NCBI GenBank assembly: GCA_016865505.2
Contig: AP025252.1
Span: 3,410,001-3,474,000 of the forward strand
Direction: 5' to 3'
Length of the DNA: 64,000 nucleotides
Source: Bryobacterales bacterium F-183
GTDB taxonomy: Bacteria; Acidobacteriota; Terriglobia; Bryobacterales; Bryobacteraceae
Shown here: positions 1-8,476 of the stretch, piece after piece
Layout: each line of letters opens with the position of its first letter
Numbering within the stretch: the first letter of the stretch is position 1
The notes under the pieces: generated by a model
Told to the model about the DNA's origin: nothing
The model's input: only the letters and a program-made list of their open reading frames with translations
Database searches by the model: none
Program-made: the position numbers and the translations under genes

Positions 1-2
1 GC

Positions 3-881
3 AACCTTGAAAACCCCGCCTGGCGTCACGCCGAGAACGGAGAGATCCAAGGCCGCCCAGCGCGCCAACTCGTTCTACGCTCGGCAGCCGTCATCGGCAA
101 CTACGACTACATCATGGACTGGCGCTTTGAACAGGACGGCACCATCGAAGTCGCCGTCGGCGCCACCGGCATCATCGAAACCAAGCCCGTCAAAGAGAAA
201 ACGGCCTCGTCCACGCACGACCACACCACCACACACGAGACCGGACAGTTCGTCGCCCCCAACACCCTGGGCGTCAACCACGACCATTACTTCTCCTACC
301 GCCTCGACCTCGACGTCGACGGACCCGCCAACAGCTTCATGCTCCACCGCCTCGTACCCAAGCGCATCGAAAACGACCCCATGCGCAAGTCCATTTGGGT
401 ACTCCAACCGTCCACCGCCCAGCGCGAAAAAGACGCCATCCTCGACATCCGCGCAGACTCCCCAGCCATGTGGATGTTCATGAACCCTTCCACCAAGGGT
501 CCCCTCAACTACGAGACCGGCTATGAGGTCATGCCCGGCGCGACTGCCAAATCGCTCATGTCGGCCGATGATCCGGTACAAAAGATCGGCGCCTTCTCGG
601 CTCACGCCTTCTGGGTCACGCCCTACAAAGAGGACGAGCGCTACGCCTCCGGCACCTACCCCACCAGTTCAGACGCCAACGAAGGGCTAGCCGTTTGGAC
701 CCAAGCCAATCGCCCCATCGTGAACACGGACATCGTCGGCTGGTACACCCTCGGCTTCCATCACGTGCCGCGCGCGGAGGATTGGCCGGTGATGCCGGTC
801 ATGTGGCATCACTTCCACATCCGCCCGTTCCACTTCTTCCAATCGAACCCGGTGCTGGACCTGCCCAAGACCCTGCAGTAA
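3..881 (+). CDS. Copper-containing primary amine oxidase, 3' part (5' end outside window)
   Basis: C-terminal catalytic region of a copper/topaquinone amine oxidase, which oxidises primary amines to aldehyde, ammonia and H2O2. The frame is open from the window edge, so the start lies upstream. The cofactor motif NYDY is encoded at about 99-110, its Tyr being the residue converted to topaquinone. The HDHYFSYRLDLDVDG stretch supplies the His-x-His copper ligands, and GFHHVPRAEDWPVMP near the end supplies the third His. The terminal segment MWHHFHIRPFHFF matches the family's usual C-terminus. About 293 codons are visible of a family of roughly 650 residues. The family call is secure; the substrate cannot be told. 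Confidence 0.93.
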   Translation, partial: NLENPAWRHAENGEIQGRPARQLVLRSAAVIGNYDYIMDWRFEQDGTIEVAVGATGIIETKPVKEKTASSTHDHTTTHETGQFVAPNTLGVNHDHYFSYRLDLDVDGPANSFMLHRLVPKRIENDPMRKSIWVLQPSTAQREKDAILDIRADSPAMWMFMNPSTKGPLNYETGYEVMPGATAKSLMSADDPVQKIGAFSAHAFWVTPYKEDERYASGTYPTSSDANEGLAVWTQANRPIVNTDIVGWYTLGFHHVPRAEDWPVMPVMWHHFHIRPFHFFQSNPVLDLPKTLQ

Positions 882-883
882 TT

Positions 884-2215
884 CTAAGGAGCCAGCAACC
901 CCGCTACCTTCTTCCAGTCCAAAGCCGACCACATTGCGACATGCCGGGCGCAACCCTGCGGTGGCACGATCGATTTCACCGGCAATGGATAAGGCGTAAG
1001 TTGGCCGTTCACAACCTGAAAGCATCGGCCAAACGCCTTTGCCGTAAGGATTTGCGGCACGTGGCGAGGCAGTTTCGGATCAAAGTAGGCGTAGTTTTCA
1101 ATCACAATCGGGTGGCAACCGGCGGACACCCCGGCAACAATCTGGCCCTTTATCTTGTACCGGCCCTGCTCCTTCGGGGCCGCAACAAAACAAGCCGGAG
1201 CCGCGGCTTCCGCCGGACTCATGCTTGCCAACCTACGCTGCGCATCGGCGTATGCGTCCATCGGATGCCAGTACCAGTTCCCGGCCTCGTCCCGCTGGGG
1301 ATTGGCGTCCTGTTTTGCCTTATCGCGGTTGTAGCGTAACTCCCGCTCCATGCCAGCCAAGCGGCCCTCGTACTTCTTTGGGTCGCTGGTCCGGAACGCC
1401 CCTGAGTACTTCTCCAGGTGATCTCGCATCGCCTGTTCATAGGCCGGCGCCAGTGTTTCCGCTTCTTTGGCCTTCAACCCGGCCAGACGTTGCTCCGCCG
1501 TTTTGCGATCGCTCTCAAACTCAGCCATGGCCGCCCGCAACACCCTTCCGTACGGCGCAGGCGCAAACGGATCCCGTCCCGGTCGCGCGATCACCAGCTC
1601 CTGCCCATCCAGGACCGGGAACCCGGCATACGTTGTGCTCGCGTCCGGACGCAGAAAGAACCGGACCGGTCCGCGATCCGCAACCTGCTCCTGCGCGATC
1701 ACCGGCTGCTTACCTGGCTCAGGCAGCCGGTTGAACGTGAAGTAAATGCCCTCGGTCTCGCCGCCGGTGACTTCTTTATAAGCGCCCTTTATCAGGGTGT
1801 CCGCCAGATAGAAAGGATAAAAACCGGCCTCAAAAATGATCGGCACGGACGCCGGCGTCAATCCGGGAGGTAAGTCGTAAGGGTTCTCCAGAAAGTAGCT
1901 CCGCGGCTCCTTCATAAACCAACCGGTAATCTGCGAACCCTCGGGTGTGGCGCGCAACATTGCGGAGAGCGAATCGAGCACCGCCAGCATACTCTGGCGA
2001 GCCGCGGGAGTAACACCCGCCGTACCACCGCGTGCAGAAAACGCACTCGGGGTCCAAGTACCCTTCCGCTTCCAAACGTAGCGGCCGGTTTTGTTCGGAT
2101 ACTCGACGAACCCCTCAGGGTCGTTCGGATCAAAAGGAGGTGGATTAGGGAGGGGAACAGTCTGTGCCGCGGCAAGCGTACCAACCACGGCGAGAAGGGC
2201 AAAGCGGGTGGTCAT
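884..2215 (-). CDS. Exported protein of unknown function
   Basis: A 443-aa protein from the chosen ATG at 2215, which gives a signal peptide (MTTRFALLAVVGTLAAAQ) and has a GGAG upstream. A longer in-frame start at 2293 would read through the palindromic repeats and is unlikely. The mature part begins with a Pro/Asn/Asp-rich stretch and has an acidic/basic mixed central region (about residues 220-300) that could be helical. I do not recognise a family. It converges on the amine oxidase with a 2-nt gap. Regulation through the two palindromes just upstream of the start is plausible. Confidence 0.75.
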   Translation of the reverse strand: MTTRFALLAVVGTLAAAQTVPLPNPPPFDPNDPEGFVEYPNKTGRYVWKRKGTWTPSAFSARGGTAGVTPAARQSMLAVLDSLSAMLRATPEGSQITGWFMKEPRSYFLENPYDLPPGLTPASVPIIFEAGFYPFYLADTLIKGAYKEVTGGETEGIYFTFNRLPEPGKQPVIAQEQVADRGPVRFFLRPDASTTYAGFPVLDGQELVIARPGRDPFAPAPYGRVLRAAMAEFESDRKTAEQRLAGLKAKEAETLAPAYEQAMRDHLEKYSGAFRTSDPKKYEGRLAGMERELRYNRDKAKQDANPQRDEAGNWYWHPMDAYADAQRRLASMSPAEAAAPACFVAAPKEQGRYKIKGQIVAGVSAGCHPIVIENYAYFDPKLPRHVPQILTAKAFGRCFQVVNGQLTPYPLPVKSIVPPQGCARHVAMWSALDWKKVAGLLAP

Positions 2216-2237
2216 CAGCAGATTATCTCCAGTCAAA

Positions 2238-2273
2238 TACCCAAAATGGGTACTCAGATACCCAAAATGGGTA
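2238..2273. promoter_or_regulatory. Tandem palindromic operator-like sites
   Basis: Two identical copies of TACCCAAAATGGGTA lie at 2238-2252 and 2259-2273. Each is a palindrome of 6-bp arms around AAA, and the centres are 21 bp apart, i.e. two helical turns, so two dimers would bind the same face. They lie 22-58 bp upstream of the ATG of the leftward exported-protein gene, within the likely promoter region, and 140-180 bp upstream of the rightward YdeI-like gene. The regulator is not identifiable. Confidence 0.6.
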
Positions 2274-2414
2274 CGATGCAAAACGGCAGGCATGAGTTGA
2301 AAAACAAGGACTTATCTGTCCCAACCCGCCATCCGAGGTCGCCTGAGAAAAAAGAAACAACCTCCTCCGATCTTACGCCATCATTCCGAACGCGCTGTTA
2401 CCTATCGCACAAAG

Positions 2415-2984
2415 ATGACCATCGGATCGACGCTGGACCCCGGGCAACGTTCGGCATGGCGAGCCTGGCTGGCCGCGAATCACGCCACAGAATCGGAAAT
2501 CTGGCTCCTCCTAAGACCCAAGCTCGAAGGCCACATCACGTACCTCGACGCGGTCGAAGAGGCCATCTGCTTTGGCTGGATCGACGGCATCACCAAGACC
2601 TACCAAGGTGCGTCTGCCGTTCGCTTCACGCCCCGCCGCCCCCGCAGCAATTGGACGGAATTGAACAAGGAGCGAGCCCGCCGCCTGATCGCTGAGAATA
2701 AAATGACGGAAGCAGGCGCCAGAAACTTGCCCGACCTCAGCGAAACCACCGTACGAGTCCCCGCCGACATCGAACAAAAGCTTCGGGAAGCAGGCGCCTG
2801 GCAGAACTTCCTCGCGTTTCCGCCCCTGTACGCCAGAGTCCGCATCGGCTACATCGAAGAGTTCCGGAATCGTAAGCCGAGCGGCGAATGGGAAAAGCGC
2901 TTGCAAAACTTCATACGCCAAACCGCCCAAAACAAGATGTTCGGAAACTGGGACGACTCCGGCCTGCCAAGAACAGAATCGTGA
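2415..2984 (+). CDS. YdeI/OmpD-associated family protein (OmdA-like)
   Basis: A 189-aa protein of the YdeI/OmdA family (COG4430). Family features seen are the N-terminal region with IWLLLRPK and YLDAVEEAICFGWIDG, the basic FTPRRPRSNWTELNKERARRLI segment, and the C-terminal segment with YIEEFRNRKPSGEWEKRLQ. These proteins are linked to stress and bacteriocin protection, but the biochemical role is unclear. The stop overlaps a GTG at 2981 in a GTGA arrangement, so the next gene was probably translated by coupling. Confidence 0.85.
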   Translation: MTIGSTLDPGQRSAWRAWLAANHATESEIWLLLRPKLEGHITYLDAVEEAICFGWIDGITKTYQGASAVRFTPRRPRSNWTELNKERARRLIAENKMTEAGARNLPDLSETTVRVPADIEQKLREAGAWQNFLAFPPLYARVRIGYIEEFRNRKPSGEWEKRLQNFIRQTAQNKMFGNWDDSGLPRTES

Positions 2985-3671
2985 CGCGAACCAACGTCCA
3001 GCTTGTTCTCATCGGCTCGGCCGCTCCGGCCCTCGCCCTCAGCCTCTGGCTTCCTCTCGCGGTACATTCGGAGGCCACCCTTCGCGGTGGCTCAGCTTCG
3101 GAGGCTTCCGCCTCTACCTCGCGCCTGTGGTTCTGCCAGCGACGCTGTTCTTGCTGGGTGCCGTAACCAGCCTCTCACCCCTCGTCTACTTCGCGATCGC
3201 AGCCACAACTGCACTCGTACTCACCCTGCAACCGGATGCCGCCCAACTCACCGCGTATGCGTTGGCGACGCTGACGGCGTTCCTCGCCTCAGGTGTACGC
3301 CGCCGCTTGCAAGCGCTGTCTCTATTGATTCTCCTGGCGGCGTGCCTCACGTCGCGTGGCGAATACCAGATCCCCTCGCTCCCGTACCGTTCGTCGAAGG
3401 CGTCTTCAAAATCGCCGCGGCGGCTTCCCCGGTAGCTTTCCTCGCCGCACTCGCGTCTGCGGCCCTGCCGGTGGCCGGACTCGTTTGGGTCGCCCGGACA
3501 AGTGGTTGCAGCAGCGCGCTCGCTGTTGCGGTGTACTACGCGACACTTTTTGCACTGGCCCCTCTGGAGATCACTCCGGTGCCATTGCTCGGCTTTGGCT
3601 CGGGCCCGATATTGGGGTACTTCCTGGTTACCAGTTTGCGGCGCACGATGCTACCCTTCGGTGATTCATGA
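2981..3671 (+). pseudogene. Membrane-protein gene with two apparent frameshifts
   Basis: About 230 codons of hydrophobic protein spread over three frames. GTG at 2981 opens a good membrane segment (QLVLIGSAAPALALSLWLPL). Near 3050-3090 the hydrophobic reading passes to the next frame (LYLAPVVLPATLFLLGAVTS and TTALVLTLQPDAAQLTAYAL). Near 3345-3385 it passes again (PFVEGVFKIAAAASPVAFLA to the stop at 3671). Both shifts have the same sense, consistent with two single-base losses. Both ends are coupled to neighbours by 4-nt overlaps (GTGA at 2981, ATGA at 3668), which argues that one gene once spanned the interval. Real mutation and assembly error cannot be separated here. Confidence 0.65.
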
Positions 3672-4168
3672 GATTGGGTAGGCTCTTCTGCATGTGCTGT
3701 CTGGCGACCGTGGTCTTTGCGGCCGCGCCGGATTTTTCGGGGTCCTGGGTTGGGGAGTTGAAGAACTATCCGCCAAGGCCGGGTGCGCCCTCAGTGACAG
3801 TGAAGAGGGAGATTGGACCTTTTCCGGAAGCCGACAACACCTGCTCAACATTCAAGACGACCTATTTCGAGAATGGCGTCCAGCGCGGGGTGAAGGACTA
3901 CAAGCTCTGTCGGGGTAAGGGACCGAATGACCTCTACTTCGACGAAGGCGGCGGAGTCCGTCTAGACGCGCAGTGGCTCGGCGACGTGCTGGTCGCGCCA
4001 TTCAAGTACGACAAGCTGCTGCTGATTTCGCTGCTGCGTTTGCGTGGGGATGTCCTGGAAGAAGAGATCTACACGGTTCCGGATTCGGACTCCAACAAAG
4101 GTATTTTGCCGCTAGCCGCGAAGTCTCTGCAGCGTTTGGAATTGCGGAGAGCTGCGACGAAGCAGTAG
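3668..4168 (+). CDS. Small exported protein of unknown function
   Basis: A 166-aa protein with a signal peptide (MRLGRLFCMCCLATVVFAAA), followed by DFSGSWVGEL, an opening typical of small secreted acidobacterial beta-rich proteins. Two Cys (in NTCSTF and KLCRGKG) may form a disulfide. The start ATG overlaps the stop of the upstream membrane-protein gene, so both probably lie in one transcript with the YdeI-like gene. No function can be assigned. Confidence 0.75.
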   Translation: MRLGRLFCMCCLATVVFAAAPDFSGSWVGELKNYPPRPGAPSVTVKREIGPFPEADNTCSTFKTTYFENGVQRGVKDYKLCRGKGPNDLYFDEGGGVRLDAQWLGDVLVAPFKYDKLLLISLLRLRGDVLEEEIYTVPDSDSNKGILPLAAKSLQRLELRRAATKQ

Positions 4169-4170
4169 CT

Positions 4171-5319
4171 CTACGAGGTCCACTCGATTCCCCAACGCTG
4201 GCGTAACACCTGCGGGATTTGAAATGACGGCCGGTTGCCTTGGCGCATCACGTGAATCAAGCCGACGATGAGGAGTCTGCTAAAGGTTTCGGAAAGCGGA
4301 CCGTAGTAACCGACGCCTTGCAGGGTTTTGGAGCCGCCACGGATCAGCAACCTTGCGGGGTGTTGCAGCAGGCCAGACAGCGCGTTGGGATGGACGCCAA
4401 TGAGCGCGGCATCTTCTTCTCCCATGAGGTAGCGGATCAAGGCTGCGGGTGCGAAATCGAATGCGTCGCCGGGGACGATGTGGGTCATCATGCCGACGAG
4501 AGCGGCCGTCATCTCTTCGCCCTCTTTGCAATTGGCGTACAGCCTGCTCTTGATGGACGATGCCAACTCGCCGGCCTCTTTGGCGGACTGGGGAAGCAGT
4601 TCCTCGCGAATTCCCAGGATGTAGCCGACTACGTTCCAGCAGTGCTGGTAGTCCTCTGCCTCTGCGCCAGTAACTTCGATGCCCAGCTTTTGCAGGCCGT
4701 CGAGGACTACCCAGCTGAAAGACAACAGCGTGCCCACCAGATCCTCTTGGTTGATCGGCTGGTCCCAATCGGGGTTCCATCGACCGGATTGGAGGGTCAG
4801 GCGGCGAACGGCGGCGTGCATCAATCGAACCTTCTGCGCGGTGAGAATGCCTTTACCGGAGCCGGGGTCCATGCCTCCTGGCGACAGGACGTCGACAACC
4901 ATTTGCGCGGTTTCGATGATGCGGCGAGTGGGATTTGAGGAAAGGCGTCCGGTGAGAGCCAACACCTGGACTCCTTTTTCTGCCGCGTAACAGAAGGGCA
5001 AGGAGTAGCAATGCAGAATGGCAATGATTTTGGGGCCATACCGCCAAAAGAGCTGTTGTCCGTTTTCGATCCGGGCGGGGTCGGCCCAGGTTGGCCATTT
5101 ACTGGTGTCCTGCAGAAACTTTGCGACTTGCGGAGGAAACTCGGCGGAATCGATACCGTCGTTTGCGACTAGTGTCCGCATGACGAGGTTGACGTTTTCA
5201 ATGGTTCCTTCCCGAAACAGTTCGTCGACCACCGAGTCCGCAAGCGGATCTTTTTCCTGTCGCATGCGATCGAAGTACTCGTTGCCGCGCTGGGGGACCG
5301 GTACGGTGTTTTGGCTCAT
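4171..5319 (-). CDS. MpaB/Lcp-like (DUF2236) oxygenase-family protein
   Basis: A 382-aa protein resembling the DUF2236 superfamily, which includes latex-clearing protein (a b-type haem rubber oxygenase) and fungal MpaB. The central helical core shows YSLPFCYAAEKGVQVLALTG, then LSSNPTRRIIET and VRLMHAAVRRL; His168 in the last motif matches the conserved haem-ligand region. There is no signal peptide, so it is probably cytoplasmic, unlike secreted rubber oxygenases. It ends 2 nt from the converging exported-protein gene. Family call good; reaction unknown. Confidence 0.8.
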   Translation of the reverse strand: MSQNTVPVPQRGNEYFDRMRQEKDPLADSVVDELFREGTIENVNLVMRTLVANDGIDSAEFPPQVAKFLQDTSKWPTWADPARIENGQQLFWRYGPKIIAILHCYSLPFCYAAEKGVQVLALTGRLSSNPTRRIIETAQMVVDVLSPGGMDPGSGKGILTAQKVRLMHAAVRRLTLQSGRWNPDWDQPINQEDLVGTLLSFSWVVLDGLQKLGIEVTGAEAEDYQHCWNVVGYILGIREELLPQSAKEAGELASSIKSRLYANCKEGEEMTAALVGMMTHIVPGDAFDFAPAALIRYLMGEEDAALIGVHPNALSGLLQHPARLLIRGGSKTLQGVGYYGPLSETFSRLLIVGLIHVMRQGNRPSFQIPQVLRQRWGIEWTS

Positions 5320-5613
5320 TGGGAGAGTATACTTCAGGGTCTCCTGGGCCTAGCTGTCAGTTCTGGCGGCGCAGAACTTTGATGGTTAAAAATAACCAGC
5401 CATGTCAGGCCGTGCAGTGCTGCCGATCGTCAACGCAATAAAGGAAGCGGGATCATTCAAAAGCTGGGGTCTGGCGCGAGCGGCGCCGGCTTCAAGTTCG
5501 TGCAAGAAACTCATACTGTTCACTCGTAATCCTTATCGGCGGATGGGCTAGGTTCGCAAAAGTGATCTGCAGCCCGTCTCCTTCAAAGTGTCATGTCGGA
5601 TTAAGATAAACCG
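5320..5613. other. Intergenic region with no supportable gene
   Basis: This 294-bp stretch separates the DUF2236 gene from the broken ORF at 5614. A 49-codon frame starting at 5402 (MSGRAVLPIVNAIKEAGSFK...) has some resemblance to the C-terminal part of serine recombinases, but it is too short and unsupported to call. Confidence 0.4.
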
Positions 5614-6108
5614 ATGGACAATAAACAATTGCCGCCGCCCGGCTGGTATATCGATGCTGTCGATGAGCAGAAAGCGTTCGCAGAGTTCGTGGGACGTTTC
5701 GGACAGTTACAGGACAGGTTCTTCTCGGAACTCGCCGCAGAATTGTCGACCTTCGCCGCTAGCAGTTAGCATACTACCGAGCAGGATGGCAACCAGTTCA
5801 CTCTTAGTACTTCCAAGGCTCGGAACAGTAATCGTTATCGCCTGCTTCAGATTAGGTTCAAGCCATCGAGCAAGATTCCGGAACAGCGGAAGCTCGATTA
5901 CACAATTGGGTATTTGGTGCAATCGCGCATGACGTACGACCACACTCACATCCCGGATGGGCGCGACATCGAGTACGAAGTCACGGTGAGCGAAAATGGC
6001 GATTACAAGTTATGCGACACAACCGGGACTGTCGCGTTCCGACGAGATTTTGTGAAAGTTCTGTTGAAAGACTTCCTATTCCCAGCGCTTAAGAACAGCC
6101 GCCGTTGA
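5614..6108 (+). pseudogene. 165-codon ORF interrupted by an in-frame TAG
   Basis: From ATG 5614 the frame reads MDNKQLPPPGWYIDAVDEQK and on to ELAAELSTFAASS, then meets TAG at 5767-5769. It continues in the same frame for 112 further codons with ordinary protein composition to TGA at 6106. A single CAG-to-TAG change would explain the break (SS-Q-HTTEQDG). The downstream half could start at TTG 5914 or GTG 5917 if re-initiated. The product would be small and soluble; no family recognised. It lies just left of the attachment site in a stretch unlike the neighbouring host genes. Confidence 0.6.
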
Positions 6109-6188
6109 ACGCTGCAAATCGGCTCTCCACCTGCGACACCCGCCGCCCCTTTATCGGTATGACCGCAATACCCGCGTTATTCTGTTGA

Positions 6189-7076
6189 TTGATGGATGAG
6201 TCTAAGGCGACCGATTTGAAAATTCGCGTTTACGAGGACGTTGCATCACCAGCCGCAAAAGAGATCGGACTTACGTTAGCCCAATCTGTGCGGGGTTTAC
6301 TCAGACCGGTCAGTGGCCTGTTTTGGACCTTCAATGCCGCTGCCGACTGGGTTGGGGCTGCAGTCGAACGAAGGCTTGCTTTCTTGCACGCTCCTCCAGA
6401 AAAACTGACGGAGCCTCCGTTTGAAACCCAGCGAAGGGTGCTTCTCGCTCTGCAATCTGCTGGCCCGTCGTCAGATCCACTTCCGCGGAACCTGTTTGCT
6501 GCGCTGCTGGCAAGCTCTATGTCCGAGGCTTCAGAGCATAACCATCCCTCGTTCCCGGAGATACTCCAGCAGATCACGGCGGATGAATGCCGCATCTTAG
6601 CGGCCGTCTGTTGGAGGCGTCGACAGACCGAGATCAGCTTGAAACTCAATTGGTACTGGTCTAGTTTGACACCGTCACCAACTGTCACGCCGAGAGCGGT
6701 TTACCATCGATGGTCTCCCATCGAAGATGCCTGTGGGCTGAGTAACCCAAAATTGCTGCACGTTTATGTAACCAACCTAGAGCGCCTCGGGTTGATAACG
6801 AACCAGGACGACGACCCAACTCCGCGCTTTGATGACGAGCCCGAGCTGATCCGCGCCATGACGACAGATGAGAATCTGATTGCCTGGACGCAACAAGAGC
6901 ATCCCAACTTCCGGCCAGTCCTTGCGGGAACCCACCGTCACAATGTGGACGTCGAGGCGTCTGTTGATCGAGTGGAGATTACGCCTTGGGGCCGCATTTT
7001 CTGTGACGCCTGTGCGGTCCACGAGTTCTTCGACGTGCGACTCGACAAGATCGTAATGCCCGACTGGGCAGCGTAA
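6189..7076 (+). CDS. DUF4393 (Abi-alpha-like) protein, possible abortive-infection factor
   Basis: A 295-aa soluble protein resembling the Abi_alpha/DUF4393 family. An N-terminal helix-rich part (KEIGLTLAQSVRGLLRPVSG) is followed by the family pattern LPRNLFAALLASSMSEASEH..HPSFPEILQQITADECRIL. The C-terminal part (VTNLERLGLITN) looks like a winged-helix-type region. Members have been linked to abortive phage infection, but the mechanism is not established here. It stands alone beside the attachment site, suggesting it arrived with an earlier insertion. Confidence 0.7.
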   Translation: MMDESKATDLKIRVYEDVASPAAKEIGLTLAQSVRGLLRPVSGLFWTFNAAADWVGAAVERRLAFLHAPPEKLTEPPFETQRRVLLALQSAGPSSDPLPRNLFAALLASSMSEASEHNHPSFPEILQQITADECRILAAVCWRRRQTEISLKLNWYWSSLTPSPTVTPRAVYHRWSPIEDACGLSNPKLLHVYVTNLERLGLITNQDDDPTPRFDDEPELIRAMTTDENLIAWTQQEHPNFRPVLAGTHRHNVDVEASVDRVEITPWGRIFCDACAVHEFFDVRLDKIVMPDWAA

Positions 7077-7122
7077 ACACAAGTGGAGCGGGGAACGCCC
7101 CCTTATGCTTCGCTGCCCTCTC

Positions 7123-7566
7123 CTATTGACCGCCGAGCGCTCCGGTTGCTTCGCCAGCCTTGTTCAGTACTGGGCCAACGATGGGCCCGGCATGTCGCCG
7201 TATCCATCGTTTGATTGCCTTGTCCTTGGCGGACCCGCTGGCTTTTTCGTCAACCAGGATTCCGAGCAAATTGCCAGTGTCGCCCAACGTCGGGAGCGAC
7301 GGCCCGGCCAGGAACTCCAGCCAGCGCTTGTTACCAGTGGTTTGCAGGATATCGCCTAGCACACCCAGCACAGACGCCGCCGCCAGCGCATCCCCGTACC
7401 ACGCAAAAGCACTGTCGTACTGCTTTTCCTCTCCCTTGATCGCCTGACGTAGAGCCAGCACCGCGGCGCCCTGCAGAGGGAACAGCGTGGCCAACAGGAA
7501 GAACGACCGGAGGCCGCGTGTCCCCCAGGAAGTCCCCAAAAATGGCCGTTTGATGGTTTCCTCAGC
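7123..7566 (-). pseudogene. Truncated phage-like C-terminal fragment next to attL
   Basis: The frame is open from just after TAG 7567-7569 down to the stop at 7123, about 147 codons, with only a weak TTG (7539) as a possible start. The protein has a hydrophobic segment (SFFLLATLFPLQGAAVLALR), then DALAAASVLGVLGDILQTTG and FLAGPSLPTLGDTGNLLG. This arrangement resembles the C-terminal domains of very large polyvalent phage proteins. Its 5' side abuts the attachment repeat at 7573, so integration or deletion there probably removed the rest. Function of the fragment is unlikely. Confidence 0.55.
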
Positions 7567-7572
7567 CTAGAT

Positions 7573-7635
7573 ATAAGTGCTTTGTTTAGTTGGCTCCTCG
7601 GGTAGGATTCGAACCTACAACCCTCCGGTTAACAG
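7573..7635. repeat. Left attachment site (attL) with displaced tRNA-Asn 3' fragment
   Basis: Matches 27963-28025 over 63 bp with two mismatches; 7589-7635 is identical to 27979-28025. It contains the tRNA-Asn T-arm, variable region, anticodon arm 3' half and CCA end, but the next bases diverge, so no tRNA can be made. The match continues 18 bp past the tRNA CCA end (ATAAGTG and TTTGTTT blocks), so the shared sequence is larger than the tRNA portion. Confidence 0.92.
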
Positions 7636-7783
7636 GTGGTGTCTTACACTCTCAAAACAAAGGACTTATCTTTAAAATGAGCAGCTTATCGCTAAAGTGA
7701 CCTACGATCCTGTACGCTCATTTTCGCCCCGTTTTCCGCTGGCATCGCTAAGGTTTTCGCTAAAGTGTGAGTGGTTCACCGAC
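7636..7783. promoter_or_regulatory. Left element end with candidate integrase arm sites
   Basis: No gene is seen in these 148 bp. TCGCTAAAGTGA occurs at 7689-7700 and TCGCTAAAGTG again at 7757-7767, the same motif as at 27925-27936 near the other end. Repeats placed this way, inside both ends, are typical of the arm-type binding sites of tyrosine integrases. The role is inferred from position and repetition. Confidence 0.5.
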
Positions 7784-8476
7784 CTAGGCCCACGTCTCCG
7801 CAATAAGGACTATTTTTTTCTCCCATGGGTCATAGTTGAGTTCTATCCGCGAAATTGGCAGACAGCGGATCTTTGGCGCATCTACGTCTAGGTTTTCAAG
7901 GGTGACGTACCACTGGTTGCAATCAACTAGTCTCATCCGCTTATGTCTAGGACCCATGCGAGGCCCGATATCCAATCTCACAGATTCCCCGAGGTGCTGG
8001 CGAAGTTCGCGCACTAGGCCACTGCGCTCGGCGAGCAAGGCTTGATAATCGTCGGCGGATGCCTCTCGAATCCCATCCTCCCGGCGAACGTACGCTTTGC
8101 CGGCGAAATGCGGGCGTTCAGGACTACCAGGAATGATGACTGCCACACAGCAACCTTCCGGCGTCGTCAGTGGCACAACGTGCCGATAAATTGCAGGGTA
8201 GGCCTGGTCAAGCACGCCGGTCACGGTACGGACCAAGGTCTCCAGGTGTTCCGGCTTCTCCTGAGGTACTCCGTCGTCACTGGCGCCGGCGAAAAGAATG
8301 CAAGGCCAGCCGATCGGTGCTGAGTTGGCGAAGGCGACCGCTACCTGCAACCATTCACCTTTTTGGCTTTTTGGCTTGCGCTCGACGAAATCATGTTCCG
8401 TGCTCTTCAGGCGCAGGAGGAGCGCCTGTTCGGACAAAGACTCGGCAAGCTCTTTGCTCGGGTAAGAACTGCTCAC
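7784..8476 (-). CDS. Schlafen/AlbA_2 domain protein
   Basis: A 230-aa protein with the AlbA_2 (Schlafen-type putative DNA-binding/ATPase) domain in its first half: TEHDFVERKP opens the domain, followed by VAVAFANS and the turn ILFAGASDDG. The GKAYVRREDGIREAS motif closes it. The last 70 residues are not recognised. The GTG start directly follows the TAA of the upstream KGG-type gene, so the two are probably co-translated. Such proteins occur in mobile elements and defence islands; a regulatory or defence role is possible. Confidence 0.78.
   Translation of the reverse strand: MSSSYPSKELAESLSEQALLLRLKSTEHDFVERKPKSQKGEWLQVAVAFANSAPIGWPCILFAGASDDGVPQEKPEHLETLVRTVTGVLDQAYPAIYRHVVPLTTPEGCCVAVIIPGSPERPHFAGKAYVRREDGIREASADDYQALLAERSGLVRELRQHLGESVRLDIGPRMGPRHKRMRLVDCNQWYVTLENLDVDAPKIRCLPISRIELNYDPWEKKIVLIAETWA

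Noticed and set aside
5402-5551. 49-codon frame resembling a serine-recombinase C-terminus
   Set aside because: Too short, no ribosome-binding site and the likeness is weak; kept only as a note on the intergenic entry.
5767-5769. Recoded TAG (pyrrolysine or similar)
   Set aside because: No supporting tRNA or insertion signal in the window, and other genes here use TAG as a normal stop.
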